Assembly: GCA_964577935.1 (NCBI GenBank)
Contig: CAZOAJ010000016.1
Location: 1-41,880, forward strand
DNA length: 41,880 nucleotides
DNA from: JABDGV01 sp964577935
Lineage (GTDB): Bacteria > Chlamydiota > Chlamydiia > Chlamydiales > FEN-1388
Direction: 5' to 3'
Shown piece after piece: positions 6,206-15,177 of the stretch (position 1 is the stretch's first letter; each line of letters starts with the position of its first letter). A program made the position numbers and the translations under genes. The notes under the pieces are model-generated. The model was not told where the DNA came from, did no database searches, and saw only the letters and a list, made by a program, of their open reading frames with translations.

Positions 6206-9200
6206 ATGAGGCTCCCCGTGACGCGATTGCTACGATGGCTTGGAAAGACTATACTTACGATACTTCTTATAGTAATTCTACTTATTGGGATACTGCCAAC
6301 TCTTATCTCTATTAACGCTACAAGAAATTTCCTGTTGATTTTCACGACCTATGTATCCGAATATACCCTTACAATTGGATCGGCAAGTATTGGTTGGTTT
6401 TCTCCTGTTGAGATCAAAAAGGTTGTTGCCATAGATCAATCTGGTACGGAGCGCTTTAAGTGTGAAGAGTTTAAAACAGACAAAACTCTCTTACAGCTTG
6501 CTCTTAATCCGAATGATTTAGGAAACGCAGTCATTATCTCCCCCAAAATTGTGCTACAACAGGAATCAGTCGAACAAGAATTTAATCAAGAAGAGTTTAA
6601 TCAAACCGCTGACGATCGTCCCGAAAAAACTCACAAAAAAACCGTTAAAACAAAAAAAAACGGCCAAGTAAGCTCAAAAATAAGCTCACAAACCGAGCTT
6701 CATACGCCGCCAAAAAATGCCGATATAAATGAGCCAATAGCAATTTCTCTCCCCGTAGCTGATATAGATGTCCAAAATGGTGTTGTTGAGTTCATTCCGC
6801 TTGATGACTCAATGCCTCCAAGATTGCAAAACATCGCATTCAAGTTAAAATCCTCACCAGAACACGTAGACCTCTCTCTTTCAGCTGATGCAATTACACA
6901 AACTACCTCAAAAGTACTTCTTCAGTGCACCGTTGATATGCCGACAGCTGACGGCATATCGAGCTTATTTAACCATCTTTTTTCGAAAGAACCTCAGAAA
7001 GAGTCGAATTCCCGAATTAATTGGAATCTCCAGGTCAAACAACTTGATTTAGGGCTGTTAAAAGCATTAGGCAAAAGTACTAATTTCATGCCCTTGGAGC
7101 TTGCTCAGCCGATACTTGGCAACTCTATAAACGTGGTAACGACCGGCAATATCGACTCCAAGAATTGCGATATCAACTTGAAGGTTGATTCGCAAGATCT
7201 TCAGATGAACCTTACCGCTGTGAAAAAAGAGAATTTCTTAGTGGTAGACGGCAAAGACCTTCTCTTTTTTACCCTAACCCCAAAGTCATTTGAAGCACTA
7301 CGTTCTCTGTGTGATTTCAATGGAACATTTGATCTTAAAGAAAATAGCTCATTCAAAGTATCAATAGATCCTGTTACGTTTCCCCTACCGCTTCAGCTCA
7401 ATAATATTCCCGACTTTTCACTAGTTTCCTCGACAGTAACTCCTATTTCTCTTGTATCCGAATCAGTTCCTCTTCCACTTTCAATCCAATCGCAAATAAC
7501 TTGTACATCACAACAGCAAAACATTGCTGTCAAATCGAATAGCTCTTTTCAGTATGGCGCGAAAAGTGCCGGTATAGCTCTTAATTCCATGCTGAATAAA
7601 GATATACTAACTCTCAACTGCCAAACATCTGGTCCTTGGCAGGCAGTAATTGATCCGTTTTATCCCGATATCGCAAAATCCTTAGGGTCAAATTTTTCAT
7701 TAATGATCAATGGAGAAGGATCTCTCGATCATTTTAAATGCGATGCTACTTTGAATACGCAAGATGTCACAGCTTCAGGAAGCTCTAACGATTTTAATCT
7801 CCTAAAACGAAAAGGAAATATTGAATGTCAGATTTCCAGACTCACTGGAGTCCCTCAAAAATCGATGCCAATTAAAATAATTGGTAAATTATTGACTGAT
7901 AATTCGCTAGGGATTGAAGCCGCCTCACCATCGTTTAAACTAACCGTGCCTGAGTTTATTTCTAAAAACACTTCTGAATATCTATTGCCAAATCCAGCGA
8001 CTTTAGTTTTAAAAAATGATTTTTCAACAGCTCATTCTCCTTTTGAGATAACACTTACTGTTCAACCATTTTCAATTGACTGTAAGAATATGACAGGGAA
8101 AGTTCCTGTCTTAATTGAAACCTCAGATATCGTATTTAAGACCTTTCCAGCGCTGAGAATTTCAAGCATCAATACATTTGATTTATCAAACCGAAAAGCC
8201 GATCTTCAATTTTATGGTAAACAGGTCGGTAAAGGTATTGATATCCTTGATGCATCATGCGTAGTGACTCTTCCCAAAGAGTTTAAGCACTCTTCAGTTG
8301 AGACTATAGGATTAGACTCACACATACAACTCAATCAAGTACCCACCTTCTTTCTGCCAAAAGATATTCAAACTTTAGTTGGAGAAAATCTTTCCGGACA
8401 TGTACGAGTTTGGTTTGACACTTTGACGTCTGATAAAAATTCATTCGAAGGTTTCTTTAAAGGCGATGGTTGCGATCTTCATTTTAACTTAGCGAGCAAG
8501 CGAAATAATGGGTTATCGATTGTAAACGGTTCATCCCAAAACGCTCTTGTTCTCGACTATCAAATGACAAATGAGAGATTAGCGATACTTAAGCCAGGGA
8601 TTAAGCTTCAATCTCCTCTCCCCTTTAATATAACTCTATCGCAAATTAACATTCCCCTTATCAACAAAGAAACTCTTCCTGAACTGCTTGATCTTACAAC
8701 GTGTTCTGCGTGTATAGAGACAGGGCTCCTAAAAGGAACTGTTCTCAACAGCGACATTTCGTTTGCTCCCCTTAAATGCCTACTCAACTTAAAAGCAAAA
8801 ACCAGAGATCTCTCTTTTTCAATCGATTCGCAAACCAAGGAAGGATCTGAGATCTATCTGAAGGGAAGGGTTAACAATCTTTGGAATGAAAAGATTTTTA
8901 CTCCAGAAAAATCTACGATAGAATGTCAGGGAACTATTCAGGACCTCCCTTTACAACTTTTTGAAGCAACTAAGCCCCTCGGAGAGTCCATGAATGTGAC
9001 GCTCGAAGGAAAAATTAGTTCCGGGCTCAACGGTAATGTTAAGCTTACCACGCGAGCTGAGCGCTTTCATGCTAATGCAGATGTCAAACTTCAGGCAGGA
9101 ACTGTGACTATTAACTCGCCTCTTGAAGTCTTTTTTTCCATTTCTCCTGAGCTTGGAAAGAGCCTACTTCTAAAAGCAAACCCACTTTTAGCGTCGGCAG

Positions 9201-9814
9201 TTCGTTCAAAGTCTGAAATCAAGCTCCGTATTGAACCAGAAGGCTTTAGGCTTCCCCTTTCTCCTTTTAATATCCAAACTATTCAATGTAGAAAAGCGAT
9301 TCTTGACTTAGGCCAGATCAAAGTCAAAAGCGGTGGTATTTTAGAAACAATTCTCGTACTCCTCAGAGGCGACGTTGGATCAAAAGGTGAATTTGATCTT
9401 TGGTGCACTCCAATTTATTTGGATATGAATGGAGGCGTTATCAATTGCTCAAGAGCAGATTTCCTTGTTGGCAACAAAATTCATCTCTGTACATGGGGTA
9501 CTATCAACCTTTCTCAGGACAAACTCAACTTATTTGTTGGCATTCCATCAAAAACATTAGAGAAAAGTTTATTGGTGTATGGACTTCCTAAAGACTTTGT
9601 CATGCAGATCCCTATTACGGGTTCCCCTTCAAGTCCTTATATAGATCAAGTTCGTGCTACAGCAAAAATCGCAGGCTTAGGCGTACAAGGAAAGACGTTA
9701 GACCCTGCTGTTTCTATTATTGGTGGTCTTGTCTATGCAGCAGCGGCTTATACAGAAAAAGAAGGAAAAGTACCCCCTTTAACAACTAATCCCCTTCCAT
9801 GGTCTGATAATTAG
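6206..9814 (+). CDS. Large AsmA/TamB-like envelope protein
   Basis: This 1202-residue protein has a single N-terminal membrane anchor (ILTILLIVILLIGILPTLI, ~17-35). Its AsmA-like beginning is followed by a Lys/Gln-rich low-complexity linker at ~115-165 (ESVEQEFNQEEFNQ, KKTVKTKKNGQ). A very long stretch of amphipathic beta-strand pattern follows. The C-terminal block has LFVGIPSKTL and ITGSPSSPYID, then a Gly/Ala-rich helix. This matches the AsmA/TamB/YhdP class, which form periplasmic lipid-transfer bridges between inner and outer membranes. No clear ribosome site precedes ATG 6206. Assignment to a specific member of the class is not possible. Confidence 0.7.
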   Translation: MRLPVTRLLRWLGKTILTILLIVILLIGILPTLISINATRNFLLIFTTYVSEYTLTIGSASIGWFSPVEIKKVVAIDQSGTERFKCEEFKTDKTLLQLALNPNDLGNAVIISPKIVLQQESVEQEFNQEEFNQTADDRPEKTHKKTVKTKKNGQVSSKISSQTELHTPPKNADINEPIAISLPVADIDVQNGVVEFIPLDDSMPPRLQNIAFKLKSSPEHVDLSLSADAITQTTSKVLLQCTVDMPTADGISSLFNHLFSKEPQKESNSRINWNLQVKQLDLGLLKALGKSTNFMPLELAQPILGNSINVVTTGNIDSKNCDINLKVDSQDLQMNLTAVKKENFLVVDGKDLLFFTLTPKSFEALRSLCDFNGTFDLKENSSFKVSIDPVTFPLPLQLNNIPDFSLVSSTVTPISLVSESVPLPLSIQSQITCTSQQQNIAVKSNSSFQYGAKSAGIALNSMLNKDILTLNCQTSGPWQAVIDPFYPDIAKSLGSNFSLMINGEGSLDHFKCDATLNTQDVTASGSSNDFNLLKRKGNIECQISRLTGVPQKSMPIKIIGKLLTDNSLGIEAASPSFKLTVPEFISKNTSEYLLPNPATLVLKNDFSTAHSPFEITLTVQPFSIDCKNMTGKVPVLIETSDIVFKTFPALRISSINTFDLSNRKADLQFYGKQVGKGIDILDASCVVTLPKEFKHSSVETIGLDSHIQLNQVPTFFLPKDIQTLVGENLSGHVRVWFDTLTSDKNSFEGFFKGDGCDLHFNLASKRNNGLSIVNGSSQNALVLDYQMTNERLAILKPGIKLQSPLPFNITLSQINIPLINKETLPELLDLTTCSACIETGLLKGTVLNSDISFAPLKCLLNLKAKTRDLSFSIDSQTKEGSEIYLKGRVNNLWNEKIFTPEKSTIECQGTIQDLPLQLFEATKPLGESMNVTLEGKISSGLNGNVKLTTRAERFHANADVKLQAGTVTINSPLEVFFSISPELGKSLLLKANPLLASAVRSKSEIKLRIEPEGFRLPLSPFNIQTIQCRKAILDLGQIKVKSGGILETILVLLRGDVGSKGEFDLWCTPIYLDMNGGVINCSRADFLVGNKIHLCTWGTINLSQDKLNLFVGIPSKTLEKSLLVYGLPKDFVMQIPITGSPSSPYIDQVRATAKIAGLGVQGKTLDPAVSIIGGLVYAAAAYTEKEGKVPPLTTNPLPWSDN

Positions 9815-9886
9815 AATTAAAAGTGTCATATACTGAATGTGATGGCTTATTTAGTTGATGTTCTGAATTTCAACATTTAATTAAAT

Positions 9887-9906
9887 AATTGATTTATTAA
9901 TCAATT
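9887..9906. promoter_or_regulatory. Perfect inverted repeat upstream of candidate effector
   Basis: AATTGATT-TATT-AATCAATT is an 8-bp perfect dyad with a four-base centre, 39 bases before the ATG at 9946, in very AT-rich DNA. It could be an operator or a weak hairpin. Assignment rests only on symmetry and position. Confidence 0.3.
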
Positions 9907-9945
9907 TACTGATACAATTGGTTTTTTAATTATAAAAATAATTAC

Positions 9946-10860
9946 ATGATTCCTATCCAACAACAAAACGAAAGACAATTTATCACCCCGTCTCTTGATA
10001 TACATGGATCGTCCATCCGACAAATGGACTCCCTCCTTCCTCAATCATCTGCCACTAAAACAAAACCAAGAAAAGCGAAGTATAGAAAACTCCGACCACA
10101 TCAAAACGTATCCAAACTGCCAGACGCACATCAAACCTGTTATGAGAACTTGCAAGACCTCCAGGTATCATTAGAAAAGATTGCTGATATTCAAATTCCA
10201 GCTCAACCTAATATAGCCAAATCAAGATCAAGAAACGCGAGCCAATCAAAGTCTAAGACATCTCGAGAACAACAAGCCTATCAAAGTGTATTCAAACTAG
10301 CTCCTCCAAATCAATCACTACCTAATCAAGAAATCGGGGTTGATATAGTCGAGAATGGAATAAATGCCAGAAAAAGACAAAAATGGGTCATTCTCACTGA
10401 GGAAACATTTACTCAACCAAAACCAAATCAAACCCTCAAAAACAAACTCCCACCCGACGTGTCAAATGGACAGAAACCATGCCAAGGAGATTTAGTTGCT
10501 GAACAGTCAGAAAAGATAGAGGCAAGTCCCTCCTCTTTATCAAATGAAACTATTGGGCAAGAGAGTTTCTTTGAGGACTTATTTAAGGAGCTCATTGGAG
10601 AATGCAAAACCCATCCCGAAAATCACTTGTCTAGCGAATCAAACGAACAAAAGACAGACCAACCTGTGGATCAAGTACAACACCCAGTGATTGAAGGAGA
10701 TGTAGGGCTTGATGAAACATTGGAACAATTCTTAATGACTCCTGACAACGAACATCCAACTACTAACTTACTCGCGGATGAGCATCCCTATCCCTCTTCT
10801 ACACAGGATTCAGTTGTTGGCGATGAAGATTGGTTGAATATACCTATTCAAACCCCGTAG
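9946..10860 (+). CDS. Unrecognised, largely disordered protein with basic clusters
   Basis: This 304-residue protein shows no domain I recognise. It is rich in Gln, Asn, Ser, Pro and Lys and has almost no hydrophobic runs. Two basic clusters, KTKPRKAKYRKLR (38-50) and ARKRQK (141-146), look like nuclear localisation signals. The C-terminal half is acidic (FFEDLFKELIGE, DEDWLNIP), and it lacks a signal peptide or membrane segment. No Shine-Dalgarno precedes ATG 9946, but the frame is long, and an AT-rich upstream dyad suggests its own promoter. In an intracellular bacterium this composition fits a type III secreted effector. That is inference. Confidence 0.6.
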   Translation: MIPIQQQNERQFITPSLDIHGSSIRQMDSLLPQSSATKTKPRKAKYRKLRPHQNVSKLPDAHQTCYENLQDLQVSLEKIADIQIPAQPNIAKSRSRNASQSKSKTSREQQAYQSVFKLAPPNQSLPNQEIGVDIVENGINARKRQKWVILTEETFTQPKPNQTLKNKLPPDVSNGQKPCQGDLVAEQSEKIEASPSSLSNETIGQESFFEDLFKELIGECKTHPENHLSSESNEQKTDQPVDQVQHPVIEGDVGLDETLEQFLMTPDNEHPTTNLLADEHPYPSSTQDSVVGDEDWLNIPIQTP

Positions 10861-10876
10861 AAATTTATTAGAAAAC

Positions 10877-12478
10877 TTAATTTTTATTCAGAACTTCGAT
10901 TAACTTTGTTTGAATACGTTCATTTTTATCATCATCAGATTCAAATTTAAATAGCACGATCAAACTTTTTAGATATTTTTTGGAATCTGGATTCCTCATA
11001 AGTTGAGTACTGCTTAGAGAAAATTGATAATTAGGGTCTTTTTCAGATGAAATCAATTCCTTAATAAATTCAGAGCAAACATCTTTGTTGTGATAAATAT
11101 AAACTAGCGAATCCAAATCTCTTATAATACAGCTTTGTACAGCTTTATTTTCTGTTGTTAATTCAATATATTTTTTTAAATTTTCAAGCTTAGAAGGCTC
11201 GCCAAGAAGGCTTTTAAGCTCTTGAGGAAACTCAAAATCTTTTGGAATGCCCTTGATCCTATATTCGATAAGTAAGCTCTTGATGTTCTGAAACTCTTTC
11301 TGAAATTTATTGAGAAAATTTTTAACTTCGAGTTTCTTTTCTTGACGCTTACTGAAACTCACTTCTTTTATTCGATCTTTTATGCAATGAATACCTGCCT
11401 GATTTATTTTATCGATTCTAGCTCTAATAAGTTCATAATCAACGATCTTTACCAAACGTTTATACCCAATCTCTTTCCCTACGAGATCATTTGCAACAGC
11501 TTGGGGTAATTTTTTGAGTGTTGTCTCGTCAGGTACAATTTGTATGCCTTCTACGAGGTCTGAAAAGCAAGTCGAAAGCGACTTCCAGGAACAATTCCCA
11601 CGGTCTTGTGGATTATGGAGGTTTTTCTTATCACCTTCATTAACCCGTATTCCTCCAGGGTTTAAGGTTTGAGTGATGATTTTTTCAATCTCGTTGTTGT
11701 ATTCGCTATTATGAAGTTCCTTAAGTGGAAGTCTTTTTAACTCTAAAATCTTGCTGAATACGGTATGAATATCAGTATCTCTAGGATCTATTTCAAAAAG
11801 AGGCATACAAACACGAGTATTAAAATTCTCGTCAACATACTCCTCTGCTCCACCTCCGGTATTGTAGAGTCGAAGATAAAGCTTTCCATTTTCCATTTTG
11901 GTAGCTTTATACACCACTGCATGGTCTTCTGTCCCTGCTGGGAATATGAAAGATTCCCCCTCCTTAAGCAATATAAATTCATTTTTTAAAGAGGTAGCAA
12001 ATGAAGAGATGGTTACGATCGGATGCAACAAAAGAGGCGTTAACATTTCTGCTGCTTCGTTAAAAAACTTCTCCGATCGTTCAAAGCAGTTTCGAAAGCT
12101 TAGGACTTTTGATCGAACTTGTTCCGTTTGGTTTGATAGATCTATGTTTTTGGTCATCCTGTCAAGAACATGGTATTGTGCACGGCTATTTGATCCACCT
12201 GTACCAAATTTACTTGCATCAACACCTTTCCTTGTATACTTATAATCGATTTCTTGGAGTGGATCAGAAAATATATGTTTAGAACTGAGGCGCCTGATTT
12301 GACTTTCTAAACCAAGGTTTCGAGAGATTTCTGTAAAAACCCTTGCAACAACCCTAAATATCCTAGTGCTGAGATCATCGGGCTCTTTTATTAATCCGGA
12401 TGGGTATGTAGAAAGTGCTGGAATATTTGAGATTGAACTACTACCTACGTCCATAAAACAAACCTCACCTAGCTTCAT
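10877..12478 (-). CDS. Large unrecognised protein, possible cysteine hydrolase or effector
   Basis: This 533-residue soluble protein has no signal peptide. Three short conserved-looking motifs occur: EDHAVVYKA (His186), YNTGGG (Asn206) and QDRGNCSWKSL (Gln291, Cys296). Hydrophobic-His, Asn and a Gly-Asn-Cys nucleophile suggest a papain- or OTU-like hydrolase, here in His-Asn-Cys order rather than Cys-His-Asn. The remaining C-terminal ~230 residues are helical, Lys/Glu/Leu-rich and probably a targeting or scaffold region. It converges on the disordered protein at 9946-10860 with only 16 bases between stops. Effector status and enzyme activity are inferences from motifs. Confidence 0.55.
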   Translation of the reverse strand: MKLGEVCFMDVGSSSISNIPALSTYPSGLIKEPDDLSTRIFRVVARVFTEISRNLGLESQIRRLSSKHIFSDPLQEIDYKYTRKGVDASKFGTGGSNSRAQYHVLDRMTKNIDLSNQTEQVRSKVLSFRNCFERSEKFFNEAAEMLTPLLLHPIVTISSFATSLKNEFILLKEGESFIFPAGTEDHAVVYKATKMENGKLYLRLYNTGGGAEEYVDENFNTRVCMPLFEIDPRDTDIHTVFSKILELKRLPLKELHNSEYNNEIEKIITQTLNPGGIRVNEGDKKNLHNPQDRGNCSWKSLSTCFSDLVEGIQIVPDETTLKKLPQAVANDLVGKEIGYKRLVKIVDYELIRARIDKINQAGIHCIKDRIKEVSFSKRQEKKLEVKNFLNKFQKEFQNIKSLLIEYRIKGIPKDFEFPQELKSLLGEPSKLENLKKYIELTTENKAVQSCIIRDLDSLVYIYHNKDVCSEFIKELISSEKDPNYQFSLSSTQLMRNPDSKKYLKSLIVLFKFESDDDKNERIQTKLIEVLNKN

Positions 12479-12552
12479 TGTAGCACAGAAATTTGGTTTA
12501 TATAACTTTAATTTGTTACGTCAGGAAGAATAGTAGGCAGAAATGATTAAAC

Positions 12553-12594
12553 AAAAAAACCGGCAAAAGGCCTATAAGGCATCTTGCCGGTTTT
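12553..12594 (-). terminator. Rho-independent terminator of the RRM gene
   Basis: AAAACCGGCAA (12556-12566) pairs perfectly with TTGCCGGTTTT (12584-12594). Read on the minus strand, the stem is followed by seven Ts (12559-12553). It lies just beyond the stop of the RRM gene at 12619. Confidence 0.93.
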
Positions 12595-12618
12595 ATACAT
12601 TCAAAGACCGTATAACAA

Positions 12619-12933
12619 TTAGTTATAGCGGTTGTTGAAAGAACGGTTATTTGGGCGATTGAAACCACCGCCTTGTCGTGGTGCGCGTCGCTCAGTTTCA
12701 CGAGCTTCGCTTACACGCAATGGACGGTTTTGGAATGGTTTGTCGTTGAATTGACGGATAGCTTCCATCGCATGTTCACGATTCTTATACTGAACAAAAC
12801 CAAAACCCTTCGAACGACCAGTTTGTGGGTCGACGATAACGCGAAGGGATTCAACCTCTCCGACACTTTCGAAAAGCTCACGAAGCTCTTCTTCGGAAGC
12901 GGTCCATGAGAGATTACCAACGAACAATTTCAT
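12619..12933 (-). CDS. Single-RRM RNA-binding protein
   Basis: This 104-residue protein has one RNA recognition motif. RNP2 is LFVGNLSW (3-10) and RNP1 is KGFGFVQY (42-49), with the aromatic residues that stack on RNA intact. A basic Gly/Asn/Arg tail follows (APRQGGGFNRPNNRSFNN). This is the architecture of bacterial Rbp proteins of cyanobacteria and chlamydiae, thought to bind RNA in the cytoplasm, possibly as chaperones or in cold response. AGGAG nine bases upstream (12943-12947 on the plus strand) supports the ATG. It has its own promoter region and a strong terminator, so it is probably monocistronic and well expressed. Confidence 0.93.
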   Translation of the reverse strand: MKLFVGNLSWTASEEELRELFESVGEVESLRVIVDPQTGRSKGFGFVQYKNREHAMEAIRQFNDKPFQNRPLRVSEARETERRAPRQGGGFNRPNNRSFNNRYN

Positions 12934-13097
12934 AAAATAGGACTCCTAAACATTCACATACCACCTTCTCTAAGGAGGGGTATATTCAAATTATACATGA
13001 TCGGTTGAATTATTTATGAGCAAATAGACACACAATTTGCAAAAACCTGAAAAAACATTCCGGAGGCAACCATCCATTTCTTATGGGATAGCTTATA

Positions 13098-14333
13098 CTA
13101 CGTTCTATGCAGTGTTTGCGCGATATTGTTTGCAGCTATCCATGCAGTTGTCCATGCTGCTTGAAAATTGAAACCTCCCGTGATCCCATCGACATCAAGG
13201 AGCTCTCCAGCAAAATAAAGCTTAGGCAGCTTTTTGCTTTCCATGGTCGAGAATGATACTCCCTCACGAGCAACTCCTCCAGCTGTAACAAACTCTTGTT
13301 TATAGGTTGTTTTCCCATCCATCTTACAACGAAACTGCGTGCAAACGTTAACAAGATTTTCTAGCTGAATCTTTGAAAGCTCGGCCCACCTCTTTTCTGG
13401 GCCTATTTGAGCAATCTCACAAAAGCGTTTCCAAAGGGATTTCGTAATTCCTATACAATTTACAGGAAGCTCGTTTTGAATAAGTTTTGATGTGTGCTCT
13501 ATTTTGCTTTTACTAAGTAAAGTACGAACATCTATATCAGGAAGCCAATTGATAAGGATATCTGTTCGATAATGACAACTCAACAAATCTCGAGCAGCAA
13601 ACGCTGAAAGCTTGAGTACAGCCGGTCCAGAAAATCCCCAGTGCGTGATTAAAATCGGTCCCCTATAAGAGCATTTCAATTCAGGCAGAGACACGATACC
13701 GTCTCGAACGCTTATTCCGCTTAAATCCAATAAAGGTGATGAAGGAACGTTAAAGGTAAAGAGCGAAGGAACTTGCGAAACCATGGGCTGTCCCAAACTT
13801 GCCAGCCAATCTTGAGGTTCTTTTGTGGATCCTGTTGCCATAATCAAAGCATTGCAATCGATCGCTTCTCTATCTGAGAACAAAATATTCCATTTATAAG
13901 AATCATTGTCTGATAACTGCTTTATTCCGAGAAGTTTTTGCTCCGTAAGAATCTCTACGCCAAGATTTCTAGCTTCTTCAAGAAAGCAGTCGATAATGGT
14001 TTGTGATGAGTCAGTTTTAGGAAACATTCTTCCATCATCTTCCATCTTAAGCTCAACTCCTCGATCTTTGAACCAATCGATCATATCGCTTGGTTGAAAT
14101 CGAGAAAATGGACCGATGAGTTCTTTACTTCCTCGAGGATAGTTTAAAACGAGCTTTTTTGGGTCAAAACAACCATGAGTTACATTACAGCGGCCACCTC
14201 CTGAGATTTTAACTTTTGAAAGCAGCTGTTTTGTTTTTTCAAAAACGAGCACACGTATATCTGGTCGAGCCTTCTTTAAAATTAAAGCAGCAAAAATTCC
14301 GGCTGCCCCCCCGCCTATAATTCCAACTCTCAT
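13098..14333 (-). CDS. HI0933/YhiN-family FAD-dependent oxidoreductase
   Basis: This 411-residue flavoprotein has the dinucleotide fold at the very N terminus (VGIIGGGAAGIFAAL; GGGAAG at 7-12). It also has the family signature KVKISGGGRCNVTH (40-53), FPKTDSSQTIID, and the C-terminal TAGGVAREGVSFSTMESK and DGITGGFNFQAAWTTA, which closes the FAD site. Length matches the HI0933-like family, which includes BaiN. The substrate is unknown for most members; it probably acts in the cytosol. It is divergent from kdsB at 14443. Confidence 0.92.
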   Translation of the reverse strand: MRVGIIGGGAAGIFAALILKKARPDIRVLVFEKTKQLLSKVKISGGGRCNVTHGCFDPKKLVLNYPRGSKELIGPFSRFQPSDMIDWFKDRGVELKMEDDGRMFPKTDSSQTIIDCFLEEARNLGVEILTEQKLLGIKQLSDNDSYKWNILFSDREAIDCNALIMATGSTKEPQDWLASLGQPMVSQVPSLFTFNVPSSPLLDLSGISVRDGIVSLPELKCSYRGPILITHWGFSGPAVLKLSAFAARDLLSCHYRTDILINWLPDIDVRTLLSKSKIEHTSKLIQNELPVNCIGITKSLWKRFCEIAQIGPEKRWAELSKIQLENLVNVCTQFRCKMDGKTTYKQEFVTAGGVAREGVSFSTMESKKLPKLYFAGELLDVDGITGGFNFQAAWTTAWIAANNIAQTLHRT

Positions 14334-14442
14334 GACTGTCTCGTTTAAAATGATTTAGAAGATTCTATGCTCTTTGACATGTATATCGAAAGTGGAAACA
14401 TCGGCTATAATCCCCACCTCAAAACTCATTGGTAGTTTGTCT

Positions 14443-15177
14443 ATGAAAATACTGACTATAATCCCTGCCCGTTACCAAAGCTCACGTTTTCCAGGAAAAC
14501 CCCTTGTTGATATTAAGGGAAAGTCTCTTCTGAAACGAACATGGGAACAGGTTCAAAAAAACAAAAGTCTTACGTCGTCCATTATTGCAACCGATGATGA
14601 GCGAATTTATAACCATGCCGAGTCTTTTGGGGCACGAGTGATCATGACAAGTCCGAGCTGCCCGACAGGAACAGACCGCCTTGCCGAAGTTGTCGAAAAG
14701 TTGCCTGATTGCACTACATATGACGTCATAGTCAATGTTCAAGGCGACGAACCCTGCATAGATCCAGCTATTATCACCCATGTTGCTCAGCTTTTAATGG
14801 ATAACCCGAGTGCTGTAATCGGCACGGCCGTAACGGAGCTCACGTCGGAAGAAGATTACGCGAATCCAAACATCACTAAGTGTGTCAAAGCACTTAATGG
14901 AAAGGCTCTCTATTTTAGCAGGTCACAACTTCCAGGATCAAAAAGCAAAAGACTTACAATGCCCGCCTTTAGACATCTCGGCATTTATGCTTTTAGACCT
15001 CATTTTCTTCCCGTTTTCGCAAAACTTCCCCCTACACCTTTAATGCTTCATGAGGATTTAGAAATGCTAAAAGCTATGGAGCATGGCTATGACATATACG
15101 CGGTTGAAGTTCTTCCTCAAGCTCCCGGAATTGATACACCTGAAGATATTTTGAAGCTTTCAAATTGGATAAGCTAG
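14443..15177 (+). CDS. kdsB: 3-deoxy-manno-octulosonate cytidylyltransferase
   Basis: KdsB activates Kdo with CTP to CMP-Kdo for LPS inner-core synthesis. The protein is 244 residues from ATG 14443. It begins MKILTIIPARYQSSRFPGKP, the nucleotide-binding loop of the family, so an in-frame TTG at 14374 was rejected. It also has VNVQGDEPCIDP, YFSRSQLPG, FRHLGIYAFR and the end motif APGIDTPEDI. Length matches the family. A TATAAT at 14406-14411 may be its -10 box, without a recognisable -35. The gene overlaps the convergent SDR gene by four bases. In Chlamydia kdsB directly precedes pyrG; here about 3.9 kb intervenes. Confidence 0.95.
   Translation: MKILTIIPARYQSSRFPGKPLVDIKGKSLLKRTWEQVQKNKSLTSSIIATDDERIYNHAESFGARVIMTSPSCPTGTDRLAEVVEKLPDCTTYDVIVNVQGDEPCIDPAIITHVAQLLMDNPSAVIGTAVTELTSEEDYANPNITKCVKALNGKALYFSRSQLPGSKSKRLTMPAFRHLGIYAFRPHFLPVFAKLPPTPLMLHEDLEMLKAMEHGYDIYAVEVLPQAPGIDTPEDILKLSNWIS

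Noticed and set aside
14374..14411. TTGACA and TATAAT as a full promoter of kdsB
   Set aside because: The spacer is 26 bases, far from the ~17 needed. Only the TATAAT is kept as a possible -10 box.
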